This document shows, piece by piece, positions 25,234 to 36,300 of a stretch of 64,000 nt of DNA (position 1 is the stretch's first letter; each line of letters begins with the position of its first letter). The translations under genes were made by a program, and so were the position numbers. The notes under the pieces were generated by a model. It saw nothing but the letters and a program-made list of their open reading frames with translations. It was not told the DNA's origin and did no database searches. The stretch spans positions 19,836,699-19,900,698 of the forward strand of contig NC_053407.1 of the NCBI RefSeq assembly GCF_016859285.1, written 5' to 3'. The stretch is from Xiphias gladius (lineage: Eukaryota > Chordata > Actinopteri > Istiophoriformes > Xiphiidae).

Positions 25234-26441
25234 AGGCTGTACCCAGCTTCTTATTTCACCGACAGAAGAATACATCAGTTTAATATCCGTTCCCTGTAAC
25301 TAAACACACTTGGTAATAGTTACTTCACAAGCATTACTTCCCATCCCTCGCTATCCCCGTATCTACGACGCTAACCACGTCTCCATGGTAACAACGTTTC
25401 TGGGATTACGCGTAGTGTAGTCACTGCGTTTCCTTGGAAACGAGACTGTGACGACCGAGCCTCAAAGAAAGTACTTTCAACTGATATAACCTAAAAGAAG
25501 AACTACTTCTCTAAATATCTATTGATAATTGCAAACCGTCACGTATTAAAGCAGATCAAGCGTGTTCCTCATTGGTAATTACTCTTAAATCTGTCATATT
25601 TTAAATATGTGCTGCAAAACAGCAGCACATTAAAAGTACCTTTAACGAGGCCTTGATACACCTACACCTGGGTCACTTTATAAACAACAAGAGATGCTGA
25701 GATTTCCGAAAAAAAACAAACACCTGTTCAATTCTGGGTTTGGCACTGGCGCTGTATTTTAATCTAATATTATGTTCCCATCTTGTGGTGAGAGAGTGAC
25801 ACGACAGTTATATGCAGTGTTCTGCAGCCAAGTATGATTCCACCATTATCCTGCAGGAACACTTCTTCACTTCCAGTTGTTTTGTTGTCTTGTCGTATTT
25901 TTTGTTTACCTTTATTCAGCCATGAGCTAGTAAAATGGTGCGTTTTCGTGCAATTTGAAGCAAGGTTGTACGAAATATAAACATATGTCAAATAATATAA
26001 TGACATATGTGTAAAAAAAATTATATACATAGAAATAATTGTAATGCTTAATACTCGCTGTAGGATCTTTACAACACATTCAGGTCATATTCAAAAAGGA
26101 GGAAAAAAAGGATGTAAATATGTGTGCACACGTTGAACCCATGGAGGTTGAACCGTGTTGAGCCCCGCCCCCCCCGTCCTCTCGTCTCTTCCGGGTTTTT
26201 GCCGCTGCAGCCTCAGCTGTTTCAGAGTCAGCTCCTCTGCAAAAAAAAAACAAAAAAACGAGGAGCCTACCGACGCCAAACCGAGCCCAGCTCCTGTTTT
26301 ATAACTGACCGCAGTTCAGCGGGTCGGCATCCGGGATCCTCTTGTGACAGTCAGCTGATCGCGGCCAGTGTATGCCACAAGCCCTGTCCTACGCTGTCTG
26401 ACGACGAGAGACCCGTTCGTAGTTGTATTAAACTGGCAGAA
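24409..26441. promoter_or_regulatory. Head-to-head intergenic region between cep152 and galk2
   Basis: This 2-kb gap separates divergent start codons. On the minus side a splice acceptor at about 24441 (TTTCCCCAG) and a donor after 24719 (CCAACAG/GTAAGC) imply a noncoding cep152 exon. On the plus side about 26150-26441 is GC-rich and probably galk2 5' UTR. A (CA)n tract occupies 25142-25228. The actual gap between transcription starts is likely about 1 kb or more. I see no TATA box I would stand behind. Confidence 0.55.
25142..25228. repeat. (CA)n microsatellite with CACG interruption
   Basis: About 87 bases of CA dinucleotides interrupted once by GCACGCACG-like units. It lies in the shared upstream region of cep152 and galk2. 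Confidence 0.97.
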
Positions 26442-29400
26442 ATGGCCACAAATCCGCCCAAGTTAAAGACTGCGATTAGTGCAAATGAAAGGTGAGTATC
26501 AGCGAGATGTGCTGACTGTTTGGGAGGCAGAGAAGGAGAAGAGGCGTATTTTAATTCATTGCTTATTTTGTCATTCTCCCCAGGCTGCAAAACTTGAAGA
26601 ATACTTTTGAAACAAAGTATGGAGAATCCCCTCTCTTCTATGCATGTGCACCGGGAAGGGTGAATCTAATAGGTAATTTCAATTTGTATTTATCAGGTCT
26701 GCAGCTGAACCTGCTCAGAAAGTAGTTTCTAAATGCATTTTTGACCGGATTCTCTCCGGTCCTTTTTTCAGAAGTAGACCTGTCCATTGGAGTTGGGCTT
26801 TTCTGATGAATTAAAGAGCTAAAAAGACAAAGCAAGTGTCTCACTGGAGGAGGCCAAAGGCATTTTTACAATCTGGCACCCAAAATCTGCTCTTATTACT
26901 GTCTTATGAATGATCTATAATGTAGTAGTAAAGCCATTATTTACAACTTATAAACCCTTATTAGAAAGTTATACCAGCCGATGTGGGTTTACCTTTGACC
27001 ACAGCTGCGTGAGAGCAGCTGGTGGTCTCTTAAAATCTGCAGTGACATACTTTTTTACCCTCACATTTTTATTCACTGTCCGTCTGCTCAATGTGTTTTG
27101 GGTTTCCAAAAGGAATTTAATGAGTTCTATTGGTGGAGGGGTCCTAATGCTTGGATACCGTGTCAGAGGATTTTCTACCCTCCAAGAAAAACATCTGAGG
27201 GAAATGTAATGTTGTAATCAAATTCAAAGATACTGAATGTCGGCTGTTACCAGCTTTAGTTCACAATTATTCGTACCAGTGCTAAACCCATGTCGATTGA
27301 GACATTCAGTCTCATCTACAGGAAGCTCCATTTCCCATATCTCTTTTTCCTATTCCTCATACTTGACAGGGGAGCACATCGATTACTGCGGCTATTCTGT
27401 GCTTCCAATGGCTATTGAACAGAATATCCTCGCAGCTGTGTCGGTGAACAATTCAGGGACGATCCAGCTGGCCAACACAAATCCTCAATACAAGTGAGAC
27501 TTAAACACTCGTGGTCGTTGCTGAACTTGTACATTTGCTTGCGTAATTAATCTAGGGGCTTAAAGCGCATGTAGAGTACCGTTATCTGTCTGAATGCCTG
27601 TTGTCTCTCACTTTGCAGGGATTTCACTGTGTCATGTTCAGAGGACATTGCCATAGACAGAGACAATCCAAAGTGGCATTTTTATTTTCTCTGTGGAGTT
27701 AAAGGTATTCAGGTAAGACACGTTTTTTGTTCTTCTTATTACTCTTTCTTCATGACAAGGGCAGATTAACGTAGTATGTAGTACCGTACTAAAATGACAG
27801 TTTACCAAAATAATATTGGCTCTGTTTATGTAATTAACCTTGCTGCTGTGTTTTCTATTACCAGGAGAAGTTTGGCATCGCTCCTTTGTCAGGGATGTCG
27901 TGTGTTGTTGATGGAACCATTCCTCCGAGCTCGGGTCTGTCCAGTTCTAGTGCCTTAGTTTGCTGTGCCGGGCTTGTAACAATGGAGGCAAATCAGAAGT
28001 CCCTGTCCAAGGTAAAATGCTATATATCTGAAGCATTGCATTTCAAAACACTACATATTTACTTTGGAAAAAAATGTTATCTAAATTTCTGAATAAATGT
28101 GACTCCTCACTTCAAAAGTAACCTATAATGTGCTTCACTTTCATGCCAGCAGTGATTATAAAATTATTATACAGAGTATATACTATATACTAATCTTTCT
28201 AGTATACCAATAGTAAACTGTACATCAGACGTTGATCAAACTGCAGCTTTAAAAATACCGTTAAGAGTTCAACATCATAAAGTACCTACATAACTAATGA
28301 CATTCCCATCACTTTCATGCCAGCAGTGATTATAAAACAGTGTCATTTTCCTTTTGGCCATAACTCAAGAATTCATACTCTAATTGTTATCAAACATATT
28401 TAATACCTTTTATTAAATTCCTTCAAAGTTGTCACTACGTATATTATATGAGTCTGGACAGACATGGATGTAAACTGCGACTTGAGCGGTTGGCGGAGGC
28501 ATACGACCACGAGGCAGGGTCATTCTAGTTTCCCCTTCTTTGCTTCATTATACTCTGTATTCCTTCAGGTGGCTCTTGCTGAGATATGTGCCAAATGTGA
28601 GTGCTACATTGGCACAGAGGGAGGTGGCATGGACCAGTCCATCTCATTCCTGGCAGAGAGCGGAACTGTACGTAGCTTTCCCTTCTTGTACATGAAGGTC
28701 AAACAAGTGACACAAGTTGATCAGTCATTTTTTCATCAAAACCATCAATGTACAAAATAAAACTACAGGAGAATGAAGGAACAAATTTATGTGTGTTGAG
28801 GTGCAACGTTCCTATCCTGTAGGTCGTGACTTGAATAATGGCTTGTTTACTATAGTTTGTCGTTGATTTAAATGTTCTATCAAGGCAACAGTTGACCAGT
28901 GGTTTTATTTGTTTTAAAATGATTTGAACTGCCCAACAGGCGAAGCTGATAGAGTTTCAGCCTCTGCGGGCCACTGATGTTAAGCTCCCCGATGGGGCCG
29001 TGTTTGTGATCTCCAATTGCTGCGTAGAGATGAACAAAGCCGCTTCTTCTCACTTCAATATCCGCGTGGTGGAGTGTCGAATCGCCACAAAGGTACGGTG
29101 AACCCTTTCCAAAAAACATTTTTTACAATTTATATGTATTACCATGTCTCTATATTTAGATTTTTCTCAATTTGTCTTTAGTTGCTCAATATCACAAACA
29201 CCCCTCTTAATCACTAATCAAATCAAAAAAACTGAAAAGGTTAAATAATCACACTTTAGTTTCAAGCAGTCACAAGCCTAGAAGGCTCCGAACCAGAAAT
29301 AGTAATCTTTAGGACCTTGTGCTCATACAAGAACCTGTCAACATTAATATTTTGCCCATAAACATGATGGGAAACATCAAGTGTTCTTCAGTAAAAATGT

Positions 29401-31477
29401 GTAAATATCGATAAAGTGGAGAGCGGGGTGAACAGTCTCGTGAGCGTGAACATCAACAAGCTTTTACATGAACTCAGATGCTGGCCCGGGCGAGGGGGCT
29501 GGACTCCAGCCGGCCGTTGAAGCTGGCCGAGGTTCAGACGGCGCTGAAGGCCTCCCTGGAGGAGATGCTGGCTCTGGTGGACGAGGTGTTGCATCCTGAG
29601 CCGTACAGCCGAGAGGAGGTCTGCAAGGTGCTGGGAGTCACCTCCGAGCAGTTTTCCACGGAGCTGTTGAGCACTAACACTCAGCACGGTGAGCAACAGC
29701 ACACAGCGATGTTTCATAAACTCAGTCATGTCCAATATTGGAACAATTAGTCGATTAGTAGATTTTAGGAAGGTTAGTCGATGACAATTTTGATAAGTGG
29801 TTATTTGTTTGAAGTCAGTTATCTAAGAAAAATTCCCCAAATTATCTGCCCAAATTCCAAACATGAACTTTTCCATTGTGAGGACTTTTTGAGTTTCTCA
29901 GTTTTACATTTATGTATATTGAATCTGGGTTTTTGCCCCCTGGTAACTTGTAATACACATTTGTCATTATTTTTGACATTTTACAGACTAGAAAATCTTA
30001 AAAATAATAATTACAATGATAGGTAGTTGCAGCCTTTTATTATATTAACGTAGAACTGGTTGACTTATTATTCTTAAGCATTGTGTTTTCCTGGACTTAA
30101 CTGCATCACATTTAAGCTACACAAATTTCCAACCACATTCACCAGTTCTAGCTGAGCGCAATGAACAGTGGTACAGATGTTCTCTTTTCTCAAAAGATTT
30201 CTTGTGTGTAAATGTCCTCTAAAGCACAAAGTAACAGTACAAATGAATACAAGATAAATTTATCAAACAACACTTCTTCCCCCTCTCCTCTCTTTCAGTG
30301 ACGCACTTTAAGCTGCACCAGCGAGCCAAGCACGTGTACGGTGAAGCTGCGCGGGTGCTGCAGTTTAAGACCGTGTGTGACTCTGAGACTGCTGCGTCCA
30401 TACAGCTACTGGGAGACCTGATGAACCAGAGCCATGCAAGCTGCAGGGACCTGTATGAGTGCAGCTGCCCTGCGCTGGACCAACTGGTGGACATCTGTCG
30501 GTGAGTACGGAAAAATCTGGCTTCACTCACTGCTAATACAAATTTATAAGCAGTACAGAATTGGGATAAAATGAGATACTAGCCAATGCAGTTTTTAGAG
30601 ATTTAACAAATAAAAATGGGCACTTTTAGAACAACCAACTTTAAGTAAATTGGGGTCAATTTCAAATGTTGCTGAATTCCATAGATGCTTTGGTCTCAGG
30701 GTCTTGGTATTGTGAATGCCAGCTCACTTGCTGCCCCCCTATCCCATACTACATACTAATTATACAGAGTATATACTATATACTAATCTTTCTAGTATAC
30801 TGATAGTATACTGCACTACTGTTTTACTGTTAAAAATACAGTTAACATTTAAATTAATAAAGTACCTACAAATCTAATGACACTCCCATCAGCCTCAGCT
30901 CTACTTTGTGTTAAGTTCTAAAAAGCAAATGTTAGCATGCTAACACGCTGAGCTAGGAATGTTGAGCCTGAAAACAAGAAGATACTTGGGAGTAAATGTT
31001 GTGCGTCGACCTCGTATCCTCTGTATATTTAGTGCTGGTTGGTCAGTATTAAATACAGCCATGTGCAGATTCAGAAATACTTTCTCTACCAGAAGATTAC
31101 GTTTTTTGACATTGCTGTCCTCACTGTGCTCTCTCCACGTTTCTCTCCTTCATCACACATCCACGCTCTTCCTAAATTTCCGATCGCACGATTAAAGGTA
31201 TTGATGGCTGGGTACACCGAGGCTTCAATAATGAAACACGGAGCTTGTTCTTGTTTCTCGTGGTTACAGGATGTCTGGGGCTGTGGGCTCCCGGCTGACC
31301 GGAGCTGGTTGGGGCGGCTGTGCCGTCTCCATGGTACCCAGTGAGAAGGTGGAGTACTTCTTACAAGCTGTTAGAGAGGCCTACTACCTGCCTGATCCGC
31401 GCAGAGCAGCCATGGAAAAGCAAAGTTTGTTTGTATCGAAGCCTGGTGGAGGAGCTGCAGTTTTCCTCGAGGAGTGA
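26442..31477 (+). CDS. galk2: N-acetylgalactosamine kinase / galactokinase 2
   Basis: GALK2 is a cytosolic GHMP-family kinase that phosphorylates N-acetylgalactosamine (and galactose at high concentration) at C1 using ATP. Coding exons: 26442-26491, 26584-26672, 27370-27493, 27619-27712, 27865-28011, 28569-28667, 28940-29092, 29478-29688, 30299-30500, 31270-31477; all junctions are GT-AG and phase-compatible. The product is 458 aa, the same length I recall for human. The galactokinase signature [19 protein letters not shown] covers residues about 41-59; the GHMP ATP-binding loop [11 protein letters not shown] is 139-149; the catalytic-Asp region EGGGMDQS is 185-192 with Asp190; the C-terminal motif [11 protein letters not shown] is 397-407. 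The start ATG lies 50 nt before the first donor and gives [11 protein letters not shown], close to mammalian GALK2. It is divergent from cep152 and convergent with atp8b4. Confidence 0.96.
28165..28313. repeat. Intronic direct repeat, copy 1
   Basis: ATTATACAGAGTATATACTA and the following 22 bases are identical to the copy at 30758, with similarity continuing through AAAGTACCTACA and TAATGACA. A short unit TCATGCCAGCAGTGATTATA also occurs twice here (28141 and about 28316). Confidence 0.75.
29737..30036. repeat. Interspersed repeat, 'GCAGCCCTA'-ended family, copy 4 (degraded)
   Basis: It starts near GGAACAATTAGTCGATTAGT, contains TTTGACATTTTACAGACTAG and ends TAGGTAGTTGCAGCCTT. It is in the galk2 intron following the exon that ends at 29688. 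Confidence 0.65.
30758..30893. repeat. Intronic direct repeat, copy 2
   Basis: The partner of 28165-28313, in the last galk2 intron. The first 42 bases are identical; the rest is diverged with small gaps. Confidence 0.75.
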
Positions 31478-33373
31478 AATGGATCACACTAACGCAAAGG
31501 TGTTTATACAGTTATGATTCAGTGTCAGATACACTGCTGCAGGGAATTGTTTCTTTGTTTTTTTTTACATTTTCTTACACTTGAAGAAGAAGGCACTTGC
31601 GAATGTCAAGACAATACGAAATGTAAACTTAATTTGTTGTTTCATTTGACAGCTTTACGGATTATTCTGGAATACAAGGGGCCAACAATTTATTGCACGG
31701 GTGCATTATTTTTTAAACAGGGAATATGCTTTTTGTGTTAAAACATGTTTGTTTTTTTTCTGTGATCAATAAGGGCTAAAATCATGTGGAATTAAATATG
31801 ATGAATATTTTCAGGTTTTACATGTGCATGATTGGAGCTGCGTCACTTAGACATGTTTCTTCTGGCTGTTACAGTGTGTTAGGTTTGTGTTGGGTAAAGG
31901 TGTGTGAGCCACAGAGAGACCTGATTATAGGATCACACGCTGGCCTTGAGCTTCTGCACAGGATCAATTCTGTCTTCATTAGAGAGCAGTGATGGTGAAG
32001 GCTGGGCGGTCTAAGGCACATGCTCCTGTTCTGTATTGAATGTGACTCCAGCATTCTGCAATTTAACTCTGTTCAGGCACCTTCATCACTTCGCATCTCA
32101 CCCGGCCTCTCTCTTTCACTCGTTATTGTCAAATATCTACTCAAAATTTGAGAGATAAGAGAGAGGGTATAATTGTTGGTGGCCTAAATACTTGAATTTT
32201 TTCAAGATAACTTCCACTGTATTTTATGTTTTACTCATTTTTTTTATTTTGAGAAGTAGCCTAAGAACCAAACTGAAATGAAAATCATGTTTGGAGTTCG
32301 ATAAGGATCATTCAAATGTTGTACAATGTTTAAAATGAGGAGAAAATCATTGTTTTATAGAGGATGTCAGATTCAAGCCATGCATTCCAGTTTCACACAT
32401 TTCTTTGAGTAAACTCAAGTCAAAGAACCATCAAACATCAAATAAAAAAAAGATGGATTATCCTTAACAGGAATCATACAAGGCACAGCACAGGGAAATC
32501 AAATCTCAGAATGATTCTTGACAATCCTTGTCCACAAATGCTCTGAGCATTACGAATCCCATATTTGAGGTTCCAGTTTGTTTAATGGCATATACACTGA
32601 CAAAATACAGAGTCAGTCAAAATGTAATCAGAGATTTAGATCAGTAATTAAGTTGTGCTTATCATCATAGTCAGCAGCTTTACATAAGTATTTACACAAA
32701 CACTTATATTAACGCTCTATTTTAGCAATTTGTATGTAGGTTGAGATGAACGTTTCAACGCATAGGCTTTACAGACTTAAATCTAGTAATAAACAAAGGT
32801 TTTTACTGTGGCTCTGAGCTACTTTTACCTTTGCTTTTGTCATTTCTGTATTAAATCTTAGTTTGTTCGTGACAGCTAAAGGTTTCTCTCGAGGTGCTGA
32901 GATGTGCCAGCCATTTTTATTAATCATACAAGGACATGCCTTTAAGATAATATTGAATAATGCACCAACTGCTTAAAGATCAAATTGGATCAGTTAATGC
33001 AGGACGACAAATATTTTCTTAAACTCTGGCAACACATGCATAATATTGTCGTATTATATACCCGCTGATGTCAAGCGAAGAGTCTGCGAATTGAACATAT
33101 GTTCTGTATGATACAGGTTAAAAAGTTGTCCATTATCTGTTTTCAACTATCTGGCTTTTTTAGAAAAGGTTCATCTAAATAATTATGTTTTAACTGGCCT
33201 ATAACATTCAACAGAGTCCGCATGAATCTCACTAATAGAAAATGAGGTACGTCTGTTGTTGCTGAATTTGTGTATAAATTCACCCAAATGAAGGACACTT
33301 CATTGTGTGCTTGGTCTCTGGGATCCATGCATATGGTCCGTGTAGTGTAAATAGTATCTGTTAGAGGTCGAGC
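31478..33373. other. Convergent gap: galk2 3' UTR and atp8b4 3' UTR
   Basis: There is no coding sequence I can support. It holds the 3' ends of two converging genes. For galk2, an ATTAAA near 31791 and an AATAAA near 32440 are candidate polyadenylation signals. For atp8b4, a minus-strand AATAAA occurs near 32914-32919. The base composition is AT-rich and no repeat stands out. Confidence 0.5.
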
Positions 33374-36300
33374 TCAGTCTGTGTGCTGTTGCTTTGGAGT
33401 CCGCATTGCTCTGTCAGTGCTTTCTTGTGCTCCTGCACTTTCATCAGACATGCAAGAGACTTCGTTCTTTCTCTTCAGCATATTTTCTACCCAGTTGGAG
33501 CCGCGCGGCGTTCTTTGAGGGGAGCGAGCAGAAGACACTGTGCTCGCCCTCATGTTTTTGCCTGACGTGATCAGCTCCCCGTATCCCTGTTGGTGGGAGA
33601 AGGCATAGGCAGAGCGACGGGAGCTGGTCCTCCGTACTCGCCTCAGGTTCTGCTCCTGAGGCCTTTGCCTCTTTCTGGACTGTTGCAGGTGACGAACCTG
33701 TCGAAATACAGCAGTGGTGGAAGTTCTTACAGTAGGTCCTTTACTTATGTAAAATTACTGATACCACACTGTAAGAATATTCCATTACAAGTATATGCAA
33801 GTACTTAAAGTATCAAAAGTAAATTACTCATTCGGAGGAAAAATGGCCCCTGTGACTAACATATTATGACATATGATATCACATCGTTAATAAAGATACA
33901 ACAGTGTGTAAGTAGCATTTTACTGTTGTAGCTGGCCGAGGTGGAGCTAGATTTTCTATATACTGTTTGGTGAGTACAGGCCATCGCAAAAGTACCACAA
34001 GATAAATTTGGAGGATCATGAGGTGATTATTTTATTACATGTCCTTCTGAAATGTAGTGGAGTAGAAGTATAAAGTAGCATAAAGTAGAAATTCTCAGGT
34101 AAAGTACCTCAGTACCTCAAAACTGCACTTAACTGCAGTCTTTGAGTAAGTGTACCTAGTTACTTTCCAACACTGGAATACAGCCATGGGAGACACATCA
34201 ATGAAATATTTGTTCATCATTTGCAAAAGCACTGTATATGCATCAAAGTTACTGTACCTTGTCTGTTAGAGTTGGGAAGAGGTCTACTCTCAGGAAGCTG
34301 ACTGCTAAACCGGGCACAACACACACCACAGTGGTGAGCAGTATGACCAACCATACACTCTTCTCCGGTAGAGAGTTACGCGCCGTCCCTGAGGAAACAC
34401 ACATCTAAATTTATTTGTGTTCAGTTTCCGTGCAGCAACGTTATTTCCTCACATGTATCAAACTGAGCCAAACGTACCTATGAATGGGAAATTACTTGTA
34501 AAGATGCCAAATATGCCATTGCTTTGCATTGCAAATAAAATGACAAAATACACAGTGAGACTCCCCCATATGAAGAGATGATTGACAGCTGTCCAGTAGT
34601 GTGTGTCGAGTCCAATCTAGGAACAGATACATGCATCATAAACATAATTATGCTGTTAATTTTTCTAATCCACACAGCATTTTTTGTCTGTTTTTTACTC
34701 TTTATAATCTTACCTGAACACTCACGACAATAACCAAGGATGTTGCTATGGTGACAGCAAACACTTGTTGGTCGGAAAACTGGGAGCCGTCCTCCTTTGC
34801 CATGACAGAGAAGGCTCCGTAGGGAATAAAGAAGAGCAGGAAGGATGTGCCCATCCCCTGCAGCGTGCACAGGAAAAACTGGCGCTTGTTGAAGAGAAGG
34901 TTTTGTTGGCCGGGTTTGTACAGGCTCGGGTAGCGAAGGCTGTTCTGGTGATTGACATCCTTTAGAAATCAGAGACAGTATGAGTGTTTTGGGTTTTATA
35001 TTTAGCAATATTTTATATAATGGTTGGGGAAAAAGTGACATATTGAGTTTAGTTAGTGCTTGGTGGAAATAGCAAGGGAGATAGTAAACTTAAGATGATA
35101 TATGAACAACATACAGTGTTGTATATGACATGGGTTAGCGTTGATTAGGTTAGGGGTTCTAGTCACACATAAGTTGAATCTTGGTTAGTATCTACTGTAG
35201 GGTTGAGAATAAGGCACCTTCGGGAGGTTTATTAATCATAATGCCACAAAAGGGGTCTACAGTAATAAAATATTCACCTGTATGACGTGTAATTATCTTG
35301 AAAGGAAAGACAAAAAGAAAAATATAAGATGGCTCAGGAGCTTTCACATTGGAAACTGCTGAAAAAATAAATGGACTTTAGTGGAAATTTGGAAATGAAG
35401 AGCTTCTTTAAGAAGATTTGGGTCATTTTATATTGACTATATATAAGTCAGTGCTGTATTATCATCACGTTGTTAACATTATTACCTGATCAAAAAGTCC
35501 CATTGCCAGCACTGGCAAAGATGTATAGACTATATTGAAGAGGGTAATGAACCACTGGTCATAAACAGTCTGTGGAAAGAGCACAGTTGCAGTATATACA
35601 CCATTAATTCAGCACAAAAAGGTTTAACTTTCAAAGAGCAGACAGGCCTCATGATACATCACAGTACTCTTACCTGAGCTGAGAAACCACAGAAGAAACC
35701 GTACCAGAAGTGGACTAGCGTGAACGCAAAGTTCTTGTAGAAGAAGTAACGCAGGAAATTACACATGCGGAAGTAGGACCAGCGTCCGTGCACCAACAAG
35801 AGCCGCTGCAGGTACCGAAACTGAGCGAAGGAGTAATCGGATGCCAGAACAGCCTGCATCCCCTCCTGACCACTGATGCCAACACCGATTTGAGCAGCTA
35901 AGCAAGAAATACACAGTGTGGATCACTGGAACGTGAAACTAGAGTATTAAATATCATTGAAATATTATTGAAATATTTACCATATTAAAGAGGCACAACC
36001 TGTAATCCCAGTGTTACTTTAAAATTGGTTGATTGATCTTTTAATACAAGGGGTAATCTTTTATAAGTTAAACAGGTCTTTACTTTGTTTTCTGATAAGT
36101 TGGAAAAACTCACAAAAAAGGTTTTCCATCTGTAACTTAAACTCTTCAGATATGTATATGAATATATATTAAATTTATGTGGTCAAAAACTACAGATTTA
36201 ATACTTTGTATATGTCAATTGTCTTATTGCCTGCCCAGGAAGGTCAGGTTCAGCTGCAGAAGAGCAGGCAGAAAGCTGCAAAAGAATATTAGTTTCAGAA

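Noticed and set aside
29388-29735. Minus-strand 115-codon open frame
   Set aside because: Exact antisense shadow of the galk2 exon at 29478-29688.
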